Below, in pieces: positions 1 through 8,389 of a DNA stretch of 64,000 nucleotides. This DNA comes from Actinocrinis sp035605935. GTDB taxonomy: Bacteria; Actinomycetota; Actinomycetes; Streptomycetales; Catenulisporaceae. The stretch is taken from NCBI RefSeq assembly GCF_035605935.1, contig NZ_DATNGK010000062.1, positions 1 through 64,000 of the forward strand, in the 5' to 3' direction. The position numbers and the translations under genes were made by a program. The notes under the pieces are model-generated. The model was not told the origin of the DNA, made no database searches, and was given only the letters and a program-made list of their open reading frames with translations. Position 1 is the stretch's first letter. Each line of letters begins with the position of its first letter.

Positions 1-715
1 ACTCCGGGTGCACATCGTGCTTCTGCGCCGCCTCGGCGTCGTGGAAGAGGTCGAACATCCGCTTGCCGACCAGCATGTGCTGCCACAGCGGCACCGGACG
101 GTGCTCGCTGACCATCACCCCGGTCTCGCCGCGGACGGTGACCAGCCAGTCGGCGAACTCCTCGGCGTTGGACACCGTCGCGGAGAGGGAGACGAGCGTC
201 ACCGACTCGGGCAGGTGGATGATCACCTCCTCCCAGACCGCGCCGCGGAACCGGTCGGCGAGGTAGTGCACCTCGTCCATGACCACGTAGCCGAGTCCGT
301 CGAGCGCCGAGGAACCGGCATAGAGCATGTTGCGCAGCACCTCGGTGGTCATCACCACCACCGGCGCGTCGCCGTTGATCGAGTTGTCGCCGGTCAGCAG
401 GCCGACATTGTCCGCGCCGTGCCGCTTGACCAGGTCGCCGTACTTCTGGTTCGACAGCGCCTTGATCGGCGTGGTGTAGAAGCACTTGCGGCCCCGGGCC
501 AGCGCCATATGCACGGCGAACTCGCCGACCACGGTCTTACCGGCACCGGTGGGGGCCGCGACCAGCACCCCGTGCCCCTCCTCAAGGGCCCGGCACCCGT
601 CGAGCTGGAACTGGTCTAGGCCGAAGGGATAGAGCTGGGCGAAACCGCTCAGCTGCGTCCGCTCCTCGGCCTGGCGGCGGCGGGCGGCGGCAAACCGCTC
701 GGCGGGCGAGGTCAT
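1..715 (-). CDS. helY: Ski2-like DEAD/DEVH-box helicase (HelY-like), 5' part
   Basis: The gene runs off the left edge, so only about 238 N-terminal residues are visible. Reading leftwards from the ATG at 713-715, the protein shows helicase motif I (APTGAGKT, near residue 53), motif Ia (TTPIKALSNQK), a DEVH box (MDEVHYLADRF) and motif III (LSAT). This set is typical of Ski2/HelY-type ATP-dependent RNA or DNA helicases, which are usually about 900 residues long in actinobacteria. It is the last visible gene of the leftward tat/lipid-kinase group, 80 bp below the lipid kinase gene. No strong ribosome site precedes the ATG. The family call is firm; the HelY assignment rests on family resemblance and position near tatAC. 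Confidence 0.85.
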   Translation of the reverse strand, partial: MTSPAERFAAARRRQAEERTQLSGFAQLYPFGLDQFQLDGCRALEEGHGVLVAAPTGAGKTVVGEFAVHMALARGRKCFYTTPIKALSNQKYGDLVKRHGADNVGLLTGDNSINGDAPVVVMTTEVLRNMLYAGSSALDGLGYVVMDEVHYLADRFRGAVWEEVIIHLPESVTLVSLSATVSNAEEFADWLVTVRGETGVMVSEHRPVPLWQHMLVGKRMFDLFHDAEAAQKHDVHPE

Positions 716-795
716 GCCTCAATCCTAGGCGACGCCGCAGACAGGCCGCTGATCGTTTTGGAAGCGCGCCGTTCTGAAGCGCAGTCGAGGCTCGG

Positions 796-1740
796 TCAGG
801 CCGCGGGCGCCGGGCCGGGTACGTACGCGCGCAGCGCCCGCGGAACAGTCTCGACGCGTGCGGGCAGCACCCCGGCCCACTCGCCGTCGGCCCAGATCGA
901 GACGATCTGCTCTGGTCGCCCCGGCTCGGTGCGGCAGGAAAGCTCGACGGCGCTCGCGTTCTGGACGTGCACCCGCGGATGGGCGACATGCCGCCCGCTG
1001 AACACCTTCGGGAAGATCCGCAGCAGCGTCAGCTTGGCGACCCGGTCAACGCTGGTGATCTGGAAGATCCCGTCGCGCGGATCGGCCTGCGGGCAGATTT
1101 GCATGCCGCCGGCATAGGACGGGCCGTTGCCGACCGCGATCAGCATCCCGTCGAATTCGACGCGCGTCTGGCCATCGGCTTGGAGGGCGAACGGGATCGC
1201 CCTGAACGGGCCGAGTTCGGCGAGTAGCGCGAGGGTGTAGCGCGACGGCCCGCGCGGTCGGCGCATCCGGTTGGCCCGCTCGTTGACCTTCGAATCGAGA
1301 CCGCAGGCGAGAACCGTGCCGAACCAGCGCGCAGTCAGCGAGCCGGGGCCGCTGATCCGGCCGAGGTCGAAATCGTCGGTGTGCCCGGCAGACACGATGC
1401 CGACCGCAGCCTCCGGGTCACGCAGCGGCAGGCCGAGGTACCGCGCGACGTCGTTGCCTGTACCGGCTGGAATCACGCCGAGCGGGATGCCGGTCCCGGC
1501 GACCAGTTGCAGGCCGAGGCTGACCATGCCGTCGCCGCCGACCACAACGACGCTGTCCGCATCATCGTCGAGAAGCGCACGGGCGGTCTTCGCAGCCTGC
1601 TCAGCACTTTGCTCCATGACCAACCGAACGTCATGTCCCGCGGCTTCAAGCGCGGCTCGCGCACGCTCGCCGTACTGGCGGCCCCTCCCCTTGCCGGAGG
1701 TCGGGTTGACGACGAGCGCGAGCCGACGTGGCGCGCTCAC
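796..1740 (-). CDS. Diacylglycerol kinase family lipid kinase
   Basis: A 314-residue member of the DAGK/YegS/sphingosine-kinase catalytic family, which phosphorylates lipid alcohols with ATP at the membrane surface. The N-terminus has VVNPTSGKGRG, followed by the nucleotide loop GGDGM near residue 70 (the usual form is GGDGT) and the GTGNDVAR motif about 25 residues later. The C-terminal half carries the usual beta-rich domain with PQADPRDG. It starts at a GTG only 13 bp after tatC stops, so it is probably co-transcribed with tatC. The lipid substrate cannot be told from sequence. Confidence 0.88.
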   Translation of the reverse strand: MSAPRRLALVVNPTSGKGRGRQYGERARAALEAAGHDVRLVMEQSAEQAAKTARALLDDDADSVVVVGGDGMVSLGLQLVAGTGIPLGVIPAGTGNDVARYLGLPLRDPEAAVGIVSAGHTDDFDLGRISGPGSLTARWFGTVLACGLDSKVNERANRMRRPRGPSRYTLALLAELGPFRAIPFALQADGQTRVEFDGMLIAVGNGPSYAGGMQICPQADPRDGIFQITSVDRVAKLTLLRIFPKVFSGRHVAHPRVHVQNASAVELSCRTEPGRPEQIVSIWADGEWAGVLPARVETVPRALRAYVPGPAPAA

Positions 1741-1753
1741 CCACGACCCGCGG

Positions 1754-2656
1754 TCACGAGATGTCTTCGAGGCTGTCGGTCCGCTCTACCGGCGCGGGCG
1801 TCAGGTCGAGCGACGAGGCTTCGTCCGGGGAGAGCTGGTGGATCGGGTCGGCGGCCCGGCGCGCGGCGCGGCGCTTGTCATTGGCCAGCGCGATGCCGAT
1901 GGCACCGAAGTACAGCAGGCAGATCGGGACGGCCAGCACGCTCATGCCGATCGGGTCGCCGGTGGGCACCGCGATGGCGGAGAACACGAAGATCGCCAGC
2001 ACGACGACTCGCCAGGACTTGCGCATCCGATCACCGCTGAGGATCCCGATGAAGTTGAACAGCACCAGGATCAGCGGCAGCACGAAGGAGGCGCCGAAGA
2101 CCACCATCATCCGCAGGAAGAACACCAGGGTGGTGTCCAGCGGCAGCTGCGCGGCCACACCCGCGGGCACGAAGCCCATCAGGACTCGAAGGATGGTCGG
2201 GAAGAAGATGTAGCAGAGCGTCGCACCGGCGGCGAACAGCGGGATGGCCGCGCCGATGAAGGTCAGGCTGTACTTCTTCTCCTTCTTGTACAGCCCCGGC
2301 GCGAGGAACGCCCACAGCTGGTACAGCCACACCGGTGCGGCCAGCACGATCCCGGAGAACATCGCGATCTTGAACGCCAGGGTGATGCCCGCGCTCGGAC
2401 CGATCAGCACCAGCACGCCGTTGCGGCAGTCCTTGGTGGGCTGCCCGACCCCGTGGATCGACTTGATGTTGCAGATCGGAGTCTCGAGCACGTTGACGAT
2501 GTGGCGGTAGAAGATGAAACCGACGATCCCGGCGACCACGATCGCCAGCGCCGACCTGACCAGCCGCGAGCGCAGCTCTCGGATGTGCTCCATGAGCGGC
2601 ATCCGCGCCGCGTCATCCGCCGAGCGTCCGGCCTTACCAGTCACGTCCGGTGCCAC
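1754..2656 (-). CDS. tatC: Twin-arginine translocase subunit TatC
   Basis: A 300-residue polytopic membrane protein and the core receptor of the Tat pathway, which binds twin-arginine signal peptides and exports folded proteins. The cytoplasmic N-terminal signature MPLMEHIRELRSRL near residue 20 is diagnostic, and hydrophobic segments follow through about residue 265. The charged, non-conserved C-terminal tail is common in actinobacteria. It lies 30 bp downstream of tatA on the same strand. The cysteine pair in the first external loop (CNIK and DCRN) is visible; its role is not known to me. Confidence 0.95.
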   Translation of the reverse strand: MAPDVTGKAGRSADDAARMPLMEHIRELRSRLVRSALAIVVAGIVGFIFYRHIVNVLETPICNIKSIHGVGQPTKDCRNGVLVLIGPSAGITLAFKIAMFSGIVLAAPVWLYQLWAFLAPGLYKKEKKYSLTFIGAAIPLFAAGATLCYIFFPTILRVLMGFVPAGVAAQLPLDTTLVFFLRMMVVFGASFVLPLILVLFNFIGILSGDRMRKSWRVVVLAIFVFSAIAVPTGDPIGMSVLAVPICLLYFGAIGIALANDKRRAARRAADPIHQLSPDEASSLDLTPAPVERTDSLEDIS

Positions 2657-2686
2657 CCGTTCTCGTCGTCGTGATGGTGCTGCCTG

Positions 2687-2911
2687 TCATTTCTTCGGGC
2701 GTCCGGAAGCCGGGTCGACGACATCCTCCGGGTCCGCCACGATGGTGCGCTTCGGCGGCGGCGGGACATCGTCACGCAGCGCCTGCGCCTCGGCTTTGAG
2801 GATACGGCGAGTCTTGCCGAGATCGCGCATCGCACCAGGTAGCCGCTTCCATCCGAACAGGATGAGGCCGATTGCGATGAGAACGAACAGCCCTTCAGCA
2901 CGAAGCAACAT
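2687..2911 (-). CDS. tatA: Sec-independent translocase TatA/TatE-type subunit
   Basis: A 74-residue single-span protein with an N-terminal membrane helix, the conserved LILFGWKRLPGAMRDLGK hinge/amphipathic helix and a charged tail. It forms the pore-facilitating component of the Tat system with TatC. The reading frame extends upstream to 2965, but the inner ATG at 2909-2911 is preceded about 10 bases upstream by GAAAGGG and puts the transmembrane helix at residues 3-17, as TatA requires; I therefore chose it. No separate tatB is present nearby. Confidence 0.9.
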   Translation of the reverse strand: MLLRAEGLFVLIAIGLILFGWKRLPGAMRDLGKTRRILKAEAQALRDDVPPPPKRTIVADPEDVVDPASGRPKK

Positions 2912-2999
2912 CGTGACGCGCCCTTTCAACGGCAGGTCCGCGGGCACGGCGGACCGATTCGCCATGCCGCCTTAACGTTTCAGCCGGTCGCGGACCTTG

Positions 3000-3206
3000 T
3001 CAACGGTCGGGCCGGGAGCCGTTGCCGAGCTGTGCTTGTGCGAGACCGGCCTTGATCGGCTCGGCGGCCTGCGACACCACCCGACTGGCTCGGCCCAGTT
3101 CCCGGGAGAGGTCCTTGGCGGCGCGGAACACACCGAAAGCGAAGAAGCCGATCGCGGCGAGCGCTGCTACGGCGAGACTCGCCCCAACGATGACCCAGAC
3201 CATCAC
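3000..3206 (-). CDS. Small single-pass membrane protein, conserved hypothetical
   Basis: A 68-residue protein with an N-terminal membrane helix at about residues 3-26 and a basic, amphipathic tail that may form a helix or coiled coil. It sits between tatA and the pafBC operon on the same strand. The layout (short N-terminal anchor plus cytoplasmic helix) is superficially like TatA/TatB, but the FG hinge and the Glu/Pro signature are missing, so I do not call it a Tat subunit. Function unknown. Confidence 0.6.
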   Translation of the reverse strand: MMVWVIVGASLAVAALAAIGFFAFGVFRAAKDLSRELGRASRVVSQAAEPIKAGLAQAQLGNGSRPDR

Positions 3207-3266
3207 GGAGACGACCCTACCGGCTATCGGCCGTCGTAACGCAGCGGCGTCTCCACGTGCACCACG

Positions 3267-3530
3267 CTACGCATCCGGTACAGCGCATGCGCTACTTGCG
3301 CCGCCCTCACCAGCCACACTCAACTCCGCCGCTCCGGCATCGCGCAGCGCGTCGCGCAACGCCTCGTCCGCCGACCTACGCACCCGTAGGCCGCAGTCCG
3401 GACAGCTGAACATGTACTCCCAGCGCCCGGACCGCCCCACCAGCCGCACCGAAGCGAGCGTGACGACGCGCGGCCCGCATACCTCGCAACGCACGCGCAC
3501 CGCCGTCGCGCCGTCCGGACTCTCGGTCAC
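3267..3530 (-). CDS. Small zinc-ribbon-like protein coupled to pafC
   Basis: An 87-residue protein with two cysteine knuckles, CEVC near residue 16 and CPDC near residue 43, in a spacing that suggests a four-cysteine zinc ribbon. The remainder is charged and alanine-rich. Its GTG start overlaps the pafC stop by four bases (GTGA), which argues for translational coupling with the DNA-damage regulator. No enzymatic motif is visible. It could be a nucleic-acid or protein-binding accessory of PafBC, but that is inference from position only. Confidence 0.65.
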   Translation of the reverse strand: MTESPDGATAVRVRCEVCGPRVVTLASVRLVGRSGRWEYMFSCPDCGLRVRRSADEALRDALRDAGAAELSVAGEGGASSACAVPDA

Positions 3531-4513
3531 GCCACGGCGTCCGCTCCGTAGGCAGCCAGCGCCGCTGAGGCCGTGTCGCGCACCCGCGCGGCGAACTGCT
3601 CCGGCCCCAGTACCCGGGCCGCGCCGCCGAGCCGCAGCACCAGCCTTCTGATCCGATCCTGGTCCGCCGCGCGCAAGGTGACCCGCAGCCAGCCGTCGCG
3701 CTCCGCGTCCTCCTCGACGGTTTCGCAGGGGTAGTACTCAGGCACCCAGCGAGCCTCCGGCGCCAGCTCCAGCGTCACCAGCGGAGCGTCCTCGCTCACG
3801 CGCAGCGCCGAGGCCGGCGCCTCCTCGGTGAGGTCGAGACCCTTGGCGTCCGCGGGCGGCTCGGCCGGAAGGTCCAGCACCTCGATCCCGACGACGCGGT
3901 CGAGCCGGAACACCCGCACCGCCTGCGAAACGCGGCACCAGCCCTCCAAGTACGCCCGGCCGGCCAGCAGCGCGACGCGCATCGGGTCCACGTCCCGCTC
4001 GGTCACCTCATCGCGAGATGGCACGTAGTAGCGCAAGTGCACCAGGCGCTTGTCTGCCAGTGCCCGCTGCGCCGCCTCGAAGACCACGTCGCGTGCCTCG
4101 AAGGCCACCGAGAGCCGCTCGGCCACCCGCCCGGCCTCACCGGTCGCGCTCTCCAGCTTGGCCAGTGCGCGGTCCAGCGCGTCACGGTCGGCGATCCCGG
4201 GCACCTGCGCCAGCGCCCGCAGCGCGACCAGCAATGCGACCGCCTCCCGGGTGGAGAGGCGCAGCGGCCTGACGATCGGCTTCGCGGCGTTCTCCAGGTG
4301 GATCGCGCCGCCCTCCTCGACGTGCGCCTCCATCAAGTCGTCGGCGAAGCCACCGGGCAGCCCGCAGAACCACAGCACGTTGAGGTCCTTGGCGACCTGC
4401 TTTGTGGTGACCCCGAACTCCTCGGCGACCTGGTCAACCGTGCTGCCAGGGTGGCTGAGCAAGTAGGGCACGAGGTTCAGCAGCCGCTCGACCTGCGAGA
4501 CCGCGGTGCTCAC
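3527..4513 (-). CDS. pafC: WYL-domain transcriptional regulator PafC
   Basis: A 328-residue WYL regulator: an N-terminal winged-helix region (residues about 1-70), a central helical linker, the WYL ligand-sensing domain at about 145-230 (YYVPSRDE and the LEGWC segment) and a C-terminal WCX extension. In mycobacteria PafB and PafC act together to activate LexA-independent DNA-damage genes. Its GTG start overlaps the pafB stop by four bases, and its own stop overlaps the next gene likewise, so the three are translated as a coupled unit. The position near pafA is conserved in actinobacteria. Confidence 0.92.
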   Translation of the reverse strand: MSTAVSQVERLLNLVPYLLSHPGSTVDQVAEEFGVTTKQVAKDLNVLWFCGLPGGFADDLMEAHVEEGGAIHLENAAKPIVRPLRLSTREAVALLVALRALAQVPGIADRDALDRALAKLESATGEAGRVAERLSVAFEARDVVFEAAQRALADKRLVHLRYYVPSRDEVTERDVDPMRVALLAGRAYLEGWCRVSQAVRVFRLDRVVGIEVLDLPAEPPADAKGLDLTEEAPASALRVSEDAPLVTLELAPEARWVPEYYPCETVEEDAERDGWLRVTLRAADQDRIRRLVLRLGGAARVLGPEQFAARVRDTASAALAAYGADAVA

Positions 4514-5568
4514 GACGCCACCTCAAGCCGCTTGTGATGCTTCCCGGTTCCGACCCCGTCGACCGGCAGCACCGGGCCGTTCTCCTGAGCCAGCGCGCCG
4601 GCCGGAGTCGAGACCGACGCCGCGATCGCACGCAGGTTGCTGATCACTGCCGCGCGCAGCGACGGCGGATCCAGCACCACCACGTCCGCACCGTACTCGG
4701 CCAGCCAGCCGGCCGTATCGGCGTAGGCGGTGATCACGATCGTGTCCCAGCCATCGTCGCCCTCGGCGATCGAGGTGGCGCCCCGACGCAGCGGAAAACA
4801 GGTGCCCTCGCGTACCCGCAGGGTCGCGGGGCCAAGGTCCGCGCTGCTGCGCTCGGCGAAGGTGTCCACGTGCGCACGCACGTCGAGCCGGTCCGGCACC
4901 TTGTGTTCTGGCGCGCGGCCGGTCAGCAGCACCGGACTGGTGATCCGGTCGAGCCGGAACACCCGCGCGTCATCGCGGCCGAGGTCGAACCCGGCCAGGT
5001 ACCAGCGTCCGCGCCAGGAGTCGATGGTCCACGGCTCTACCTCGCGTACCCGCACCTCGCCGTCCGAGCGGCGATAGGAGAATCGCACCACCTGACGGTC
5101 ATACACGGCCTCGAGCAGTGGCTCGAAGGCCGGGGCCTCGATCCGCACCCGTGGCTCGATCCCGGCCGGCGCGGCCTCCCCGATGTCCAGCCCGGCTGCC
5201 TTGAGCTTGAGCAACGCCGAAGACGCGGCTTGCGCCAGCGTCGCCTGCTGCCAGAACCGCGCGGCCACCCCGATCGCCGCGGCCTCGTCCGGCTCCAGGT
5301 GCAACTCGGGCAGCGCGTACTCCCCGGGGGCGATCCGGTAACCGACCTCGTCCTCGAAAAGCGCGCTGACGGTGCCCACTTCAAGCGGGATGCCGAGTTC
5401 CCGCAACTCCTCCTTGTCCCGTTCGAACATCCGCTCGAAAGCCTCATCAGTCGGACAGTTGCGATACGGCTCCAAAGTCGCGCGCAACCGCTCCTTCGTG
5501 ACGAAGGTCCGCGACGCGAGCAGGCAGATCACCAGGTTGACCAGCCGCTCGGTCTTGCTCGCTGGCAT
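4510..5568 (-). CDS. pafB: WYL-domain transcriptional regulator PafB
   Basis: A 352-residue partner of PafC with the same winged helix plus WYL plus WCX plan (WYL core at about 185-245 with FSYRRSDGEV and RWYLAGFDL). The frame is open to 5598, but the ATG at 5566-5568 is preceded by GAGGAGGGAG with about 8 bases spacing and begins MPASKTERLVNL, the usual family start. It is the first gene of a leftward coupled operon. The short region upstream, shared with the divergent DUF3866 gene, holds a perfect 12-bp palindrome. Confidence 0.92.
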   Translation of the reverse strand: MPASKTERLVNLVICLLASRTFVTKERLRATLEPYRNCPTDEAFERMFERDKEELRELGIPLEVGTVSALFEDEVGYRIAPGEYALPELHLEPDEAAAIGVAARFWQQATLAQAASSALLKLKAAGLDIGEAAPAGIEPRVRIEAPAFEPLLEAVYDRQVVRFSYRRSDGEVRVREVEPWTIDSWRGRWYLAGFDLGRDDARVFRLDRITSPVLLTGRAPEHKVPDRLDVRAHVDTFAERSSADLGPATLRVREGTCFPLRRGATSIAEGDDGWDTIVITAYADTAGWLAEYGADVVVLDPPSLRAAVISNLRAIAASVSTPAGALAQENGPVLPVDGVGTGKHHKRLEVAS

Positions 5569-5632
5569 ACGCCGACTCCCTCCTCGTCGTCGCTGCACCC
5601 CGTTGCCAACGGTGCGCCTCCGACGCTACTGC

Positions 5633-5644
5633 GTCCGTACGGAC
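5633..5644. promoter_or_regulatory. Perfect 12-bp palindrome in the pafB/DUF3866 divergent region
   Basis: GTCCGTACGGAC reads identically on both strands. It lies about 65 bp upstream of the pafB start and about 56 bp upstream of the divergent gene start. A second near-palindrome, CCGTTGCCAACGG, lies at 5600-5612. Two-fold symmetric sites in a divergent promoter are typical of dimeric regulators. Which protein binds is unknown. Confidence 0.4.
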
Positions 5645-5699
5645 TTCCGCATCAAAGGCACTTCGAACGCAACCAAGGGACGCACAATACCCAATAGGC

Positions 5700-6782
5700 T
5701 TGACCGCCGTGATCAGTTGGCGAGCAGGACGCGTTACCGCCCTCGGCCGCGCCTGGCGCGGAGCACGGGAGTTGACCGCCGACGTGGACGGTACGTCAGT
5801 CAAGGCGCTGGCTTATCCGCTGCTGACCGGCGAGCCCGCGGTCGGCGACCGCGTACTGCTCAACACCACCGCGCAGACGATGGGCCTCGGAACCGGTGGC
5901 TATGCGATGGTAGTCGCTCTGCCCGATCGGCTGCCCGAGGACGCGCCATCGGGGCCGGGCCATCTGGTCAAGGCGCGCTACACGCCGCTCCAGGCCATTG
6001 TGTTAGGAGCGGACGAACAGGACTCCCCGCACCACGAACTCCTTCGCGACGCCGATTCGCTCGACGGCATGCCGGTCGTCGCCGCCGACCTGCACTCGGC
6101 GCTGCCGGCCGTGTGCGCCGCGATTCTGGCCGATCGGCCCGGCACCCGCATCGCGTATGTGATGAGCGACGGCGGCGCGCTACCGCTGTGGTTCTCGCGC
6201 ACTGTCGCAGGGTTGCGGGACGCCGGTTGGCTGATCGGCTCAGTGACGGTCGGCCAGGCACTTGGCGGCGACCTCGAAGCCGTCACCGTGCACACCGGCC
6301 TGCTCGCCGCGCATCTGATCCTGCGCGCGGACATCGCGATCGTCACCCAAGGCCCTGGGAACCTCGGGACCGGCACCCGCTGGGGCTTCTCCGGAGTGGC
6401 CTGCGGCGAGGCGGTGAACGCGGCCGGCGTGCTCGGCGGCCGGCCGGTCGGCGTGCTGCGGATCTCCGAAGCCGACGCGAGGGATCGGCACCGCGGCCTC
6501 AGCCATCACAGCCTGACCTCATACGGCCGCGTTGCCCTCTCCCCTGCTGAATTAGCCGTGCCTTCAGAGTCCGGTGCGTTCTGGGATGCGGTCCGTGAGC
6601 AGGCCAAGGAACTGACGCCGCGTCACACCGTGCACGAGATCGACTGCACGGGTCTCGACGAGGCGTTGGCAACCAGCCCGGTCGGCCTCTCCACGATGGG
6701 CCGCGGGCCGGACTCCGATCGGGCGAACTTCCTGGCCGCGGCCGCCGCGGGGCGTCTGGCGGCGAGCCTGCTGGATCGCTGA
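5700..6782 (+). CDS. DUF3866 family protein
   Basis: A roughly 360-residue cytoplasmic protein matching the DUF3866 family that commonly neighbours pafBC in actinobacteria. Features include a glycine-rich loop (MGLGTGGYAMVV), an HxALPAV segment near residue 137 and a conserved stretch GPGNLGTGTRWGFSG near residue 220, which looks like a binding or active-site loop. The start is either TTG at 5700 or GTG at 5709; neither has a strong ribosome site. Biochemical activity is not established for this family as far as I know. Confidence 0.8.
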   Translation: MTAVISWRAGRVTALGRAWRGARELTADVDGTSVKALAYPLLTGEPAVGDRVLLNTTAQTMGLGTGGYAMVVALPDRLPEDAPSGPGHLVKARYTPLQAIVLGADEQDSPHHELLRDADSLDGMPVVAADLHSALPAVCAAILADRPGTRIAYVMSDGGALPLWFSRTVAGLRDAGWLIGSVTVGQALGGDLEAVTVHTGLLAAHLILRADIAIVTQGPGNLGTGTRWGFSGVACGEAVNAAGVLGGRPVGVLRISEADARDRHRGLSHHSLTSYGRVALSPAELAVPSESGAFWDAVREQAKELTPRHTVHEIDCTGLDEALATSPVGLSTMGRGPDSDRANFLAAAAAGRLAASLLDR

Positions 6783-6900
6783 TCCGGCCGAACGCTGCCG
6801 CGTCCGCGCGCCCCTGGCGGTGCGACCGTCCCTGCCCGCCGGCCGCCCGGCTATGGCAGGGTAGGACGGACAGATGATCGACCGAGAGGAACGAGCCGAG

Positions 6901-7275
6901 ATGGCACTGCAGAAGCCGGAGATCGACTTCCCGGACGGCCCGCCGCCCGCCGACCTGGAGATCAAGGATCTGTGGGAGGGCGACGGCCCGGAGGCGGCCG
7001 CCGGTCACAACGTCACTGTGCACTACGTCGGCGTCTCGCACGCCAGCGGCGAGGAGTTCGACGCCTCCTGGAACCGCAACGCCCCGTTCCAGTTCCCGCT
7101 CGGCAAGGGCCGGGTCATCGCGGGCTGGGACCGCGGCGTGGCCGGGATGAAGGTGGGCGGCCGCCGGCAGCTGACCATCCCCGCACACCTCGCCTACGGG
7201 GACCGGGGCGCCCCGCCGGTCATCAAGCCGGGCGAGACGCTGATCTTCGTGGTGGACCTGCTCGGCGTCAGCTGA
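6901..7275 (+). CDS. FKBP-type peptidyl-prolyl cis-trans isomerase
   Basis: A 124-residue single-domain FKBP, which speeds cis-trans isomerisation of proline peptide bonds. The fold is covered by HYVGVSHASGEEFDASW, the FxxPLGKGRVIAGWDRGVAGM core and the C-terminal AYGDRGAPPVIKPGETLIF region; these are standard FK506-binding motifs. No signal peptide is present, so it is cytosolic. The frame opens at 6874 but the ATG at 6901 gives the usual family length and has GAGAGGA about 10 bases upstream. It converges with the lipoprotein FKBP gene, with a hairpin between them. Confidence 0.93.
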   Translation: MALQKPEIDFPDGPPPADLEIKDLWEGDGPEAAAGHNVTVHYVGVSHASGEEFDASWNRNAPFQFPLGKGRVIAGWDRGVAGMKVGGRRQLTIPAHLAYGDRGAPPVIKPGETLIFVVDLLGVS

Positions 7276-7289
7276 CACCAACACCAGGC

Positions 7290-7321
7290 GCCCTCGGCGG
7301 CCTTCATGGCCGGCCGAGGGG
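7290..7321. terminator. Bidirectional hairpin between two convergent FKBP genes
   Basis: The arms at 7291-7302 and 7308-7320 form a stem of about 12 bp with a single bulged C and a five-base loop. It sits 15 bp after the fkbP stop and about 10 bp before the stop of the convergent lipoprotein gene, so it can end transcription from both sides. Confidence 0.65.
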
Positions 7322-7330
7322 CCCGAAGTC

Positions 7331-8350
7331 TCACAGCGCGTCGATGATGTCCACGACGAAGACGAGGGTGTCATTCGCGCCGATTCCGGCGTCGGCTTGG
7401 CCGCCTGACGGCCCGTAGCCCAACGCCGGCGGGATCACCAGCAGCACCCGGTCGCCGACATGCTTGCCGACCAGGCCCTGATCCCAGCCCTTGATCACCT
7501 TGCCGGCGCCGATCACGGTGCTGAACGCCTGCTTGTGGGTGAATGAGGAGTCGAAGTTCTTTCCGGTGTTCCAGTCCACGCCGGTGTACTGCATGACCAG
7601 GGTCCGGCCGCTTTGCACCGTCTCCCCGCTGCCGTGGATCAGCGTGTCCGAGACCAGCGAAGCCGGCGGTTTGGTGCCAGACGGAATCGTCACCTGGGGA
7701 TTGCCGGATCCGGGGTCACCAGTCACCTTGGGCAGCGCCGCGCCGGCCTGACCGCTCTGCTTGCCGGTGATGTCCGCGGTCGGCTGGTAGCCCCCGACGA
7801 CGTCGAGCACGAACACCAGGTCGTCAGTCGGGCCGACCCCGGCCTGCGCATTGCCCTGGCTGCCGAAGGCGTCGGCGGGCGGCGCGACCACTTCGATCCG
7901 GCTGCCGATGCGCGCGCCGGTCAACGCCGTGTTCCAGGCGGGCAGCAGGCTGTTGGAGCCGAGGGTGACCACCTGCGGCTGGTTCGGCGTCTTGCCGCCG
8001 TCAGTCGAGTAGGTGTTGCCCAGTTCCTTCGCCCCGGTCCAGTTCAGGACGGTGTAGTTGACCGCCGCGAGCTGCCCGTTCGCCAGGGCCGCCCCGCTGC
8101 CCTGCACCAGAGTCTTGGTCTCCAGCTTGGCCGGCGCGGCAGTACCGCTCGGCAAAGTGATCGCGGCCTTCTGTCCGACCGGCCCGCTGACTTGCGGGAA
8201 CGCTCCTCCCGAGGCCTGAGTTGAACTTGGGCTCGAGCTGCATCCCGCCGCGAGCGCGCCTGCCAGCGCCAGTGGCAAGACCGACAGCGCGGCCTTGGTG
8301 AGGGCGGCCGTGCCGCGATGCGCCGTGGACCGGGCCCGCTGACTGATCAT
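7331..8350 (-). CDS. Two-domain FKBP-type prolyl isomerase lipoprotein
   Basis: A 339-residue exported protein with a lipobox (LAGALAAGC, cysteine near residue 37), a Ser-rich linker and two FKBP domains at about 80-190 and 225-339. The second domain has canonical residues (FDSSF, VIGAGKVIKGWDQGLVG, GYGPSG). The first is divergent (long insert, VVAPPADAFG) and may be a weak or inactive copy. It presumably folds secreted proteins at the outer face of the membrane. It lies directly downstream of pafA on the same strand. A GTG at 8368 is an alternative start; the ATG at 8350 has a GAAAG close upstream. Confidence 0.88.
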   Translation of the reverse strand: MISQRARSTAHRGTAALTKAALSVLPLALAGALAAGCSSSPSSTQASGGAFPQVSGPVGQKAAITLPSGTAAPAKLETKTLVQGSGAALANGQLAAVNYTVLNWTGAKELGNTYSTDGGKTPNQPQVVTLGSNSLLPAWNTALTGARIGSRIEVVAPPADAFGSQGNAQAGVGPTDDLVFVLDVVGGYQPTADITGKQSGQAGAALPKVTGDPGSGNPQVTIPSGTKPPASLVSDTLIHGSGETVQSGRTLVMQYTGVDWNTGKNFDSSFTHKQAFSTVIGAGKVIKGWDQGLVGKHVGDRVLLVIPPALGYGPSGGQADAGIGANDTLVFVVDIIDAL

Positions 8351-8389
8351 CCGTCTTTCATCCAACACGGGCCCAACCCTACAAGGCCG

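Noticed and set aside
3000..3206. The small membrane protein as TatB.
   Set aside because: It lacks the FG hinge and Glu/Pro signature of TatA/TatB despite similar topology.
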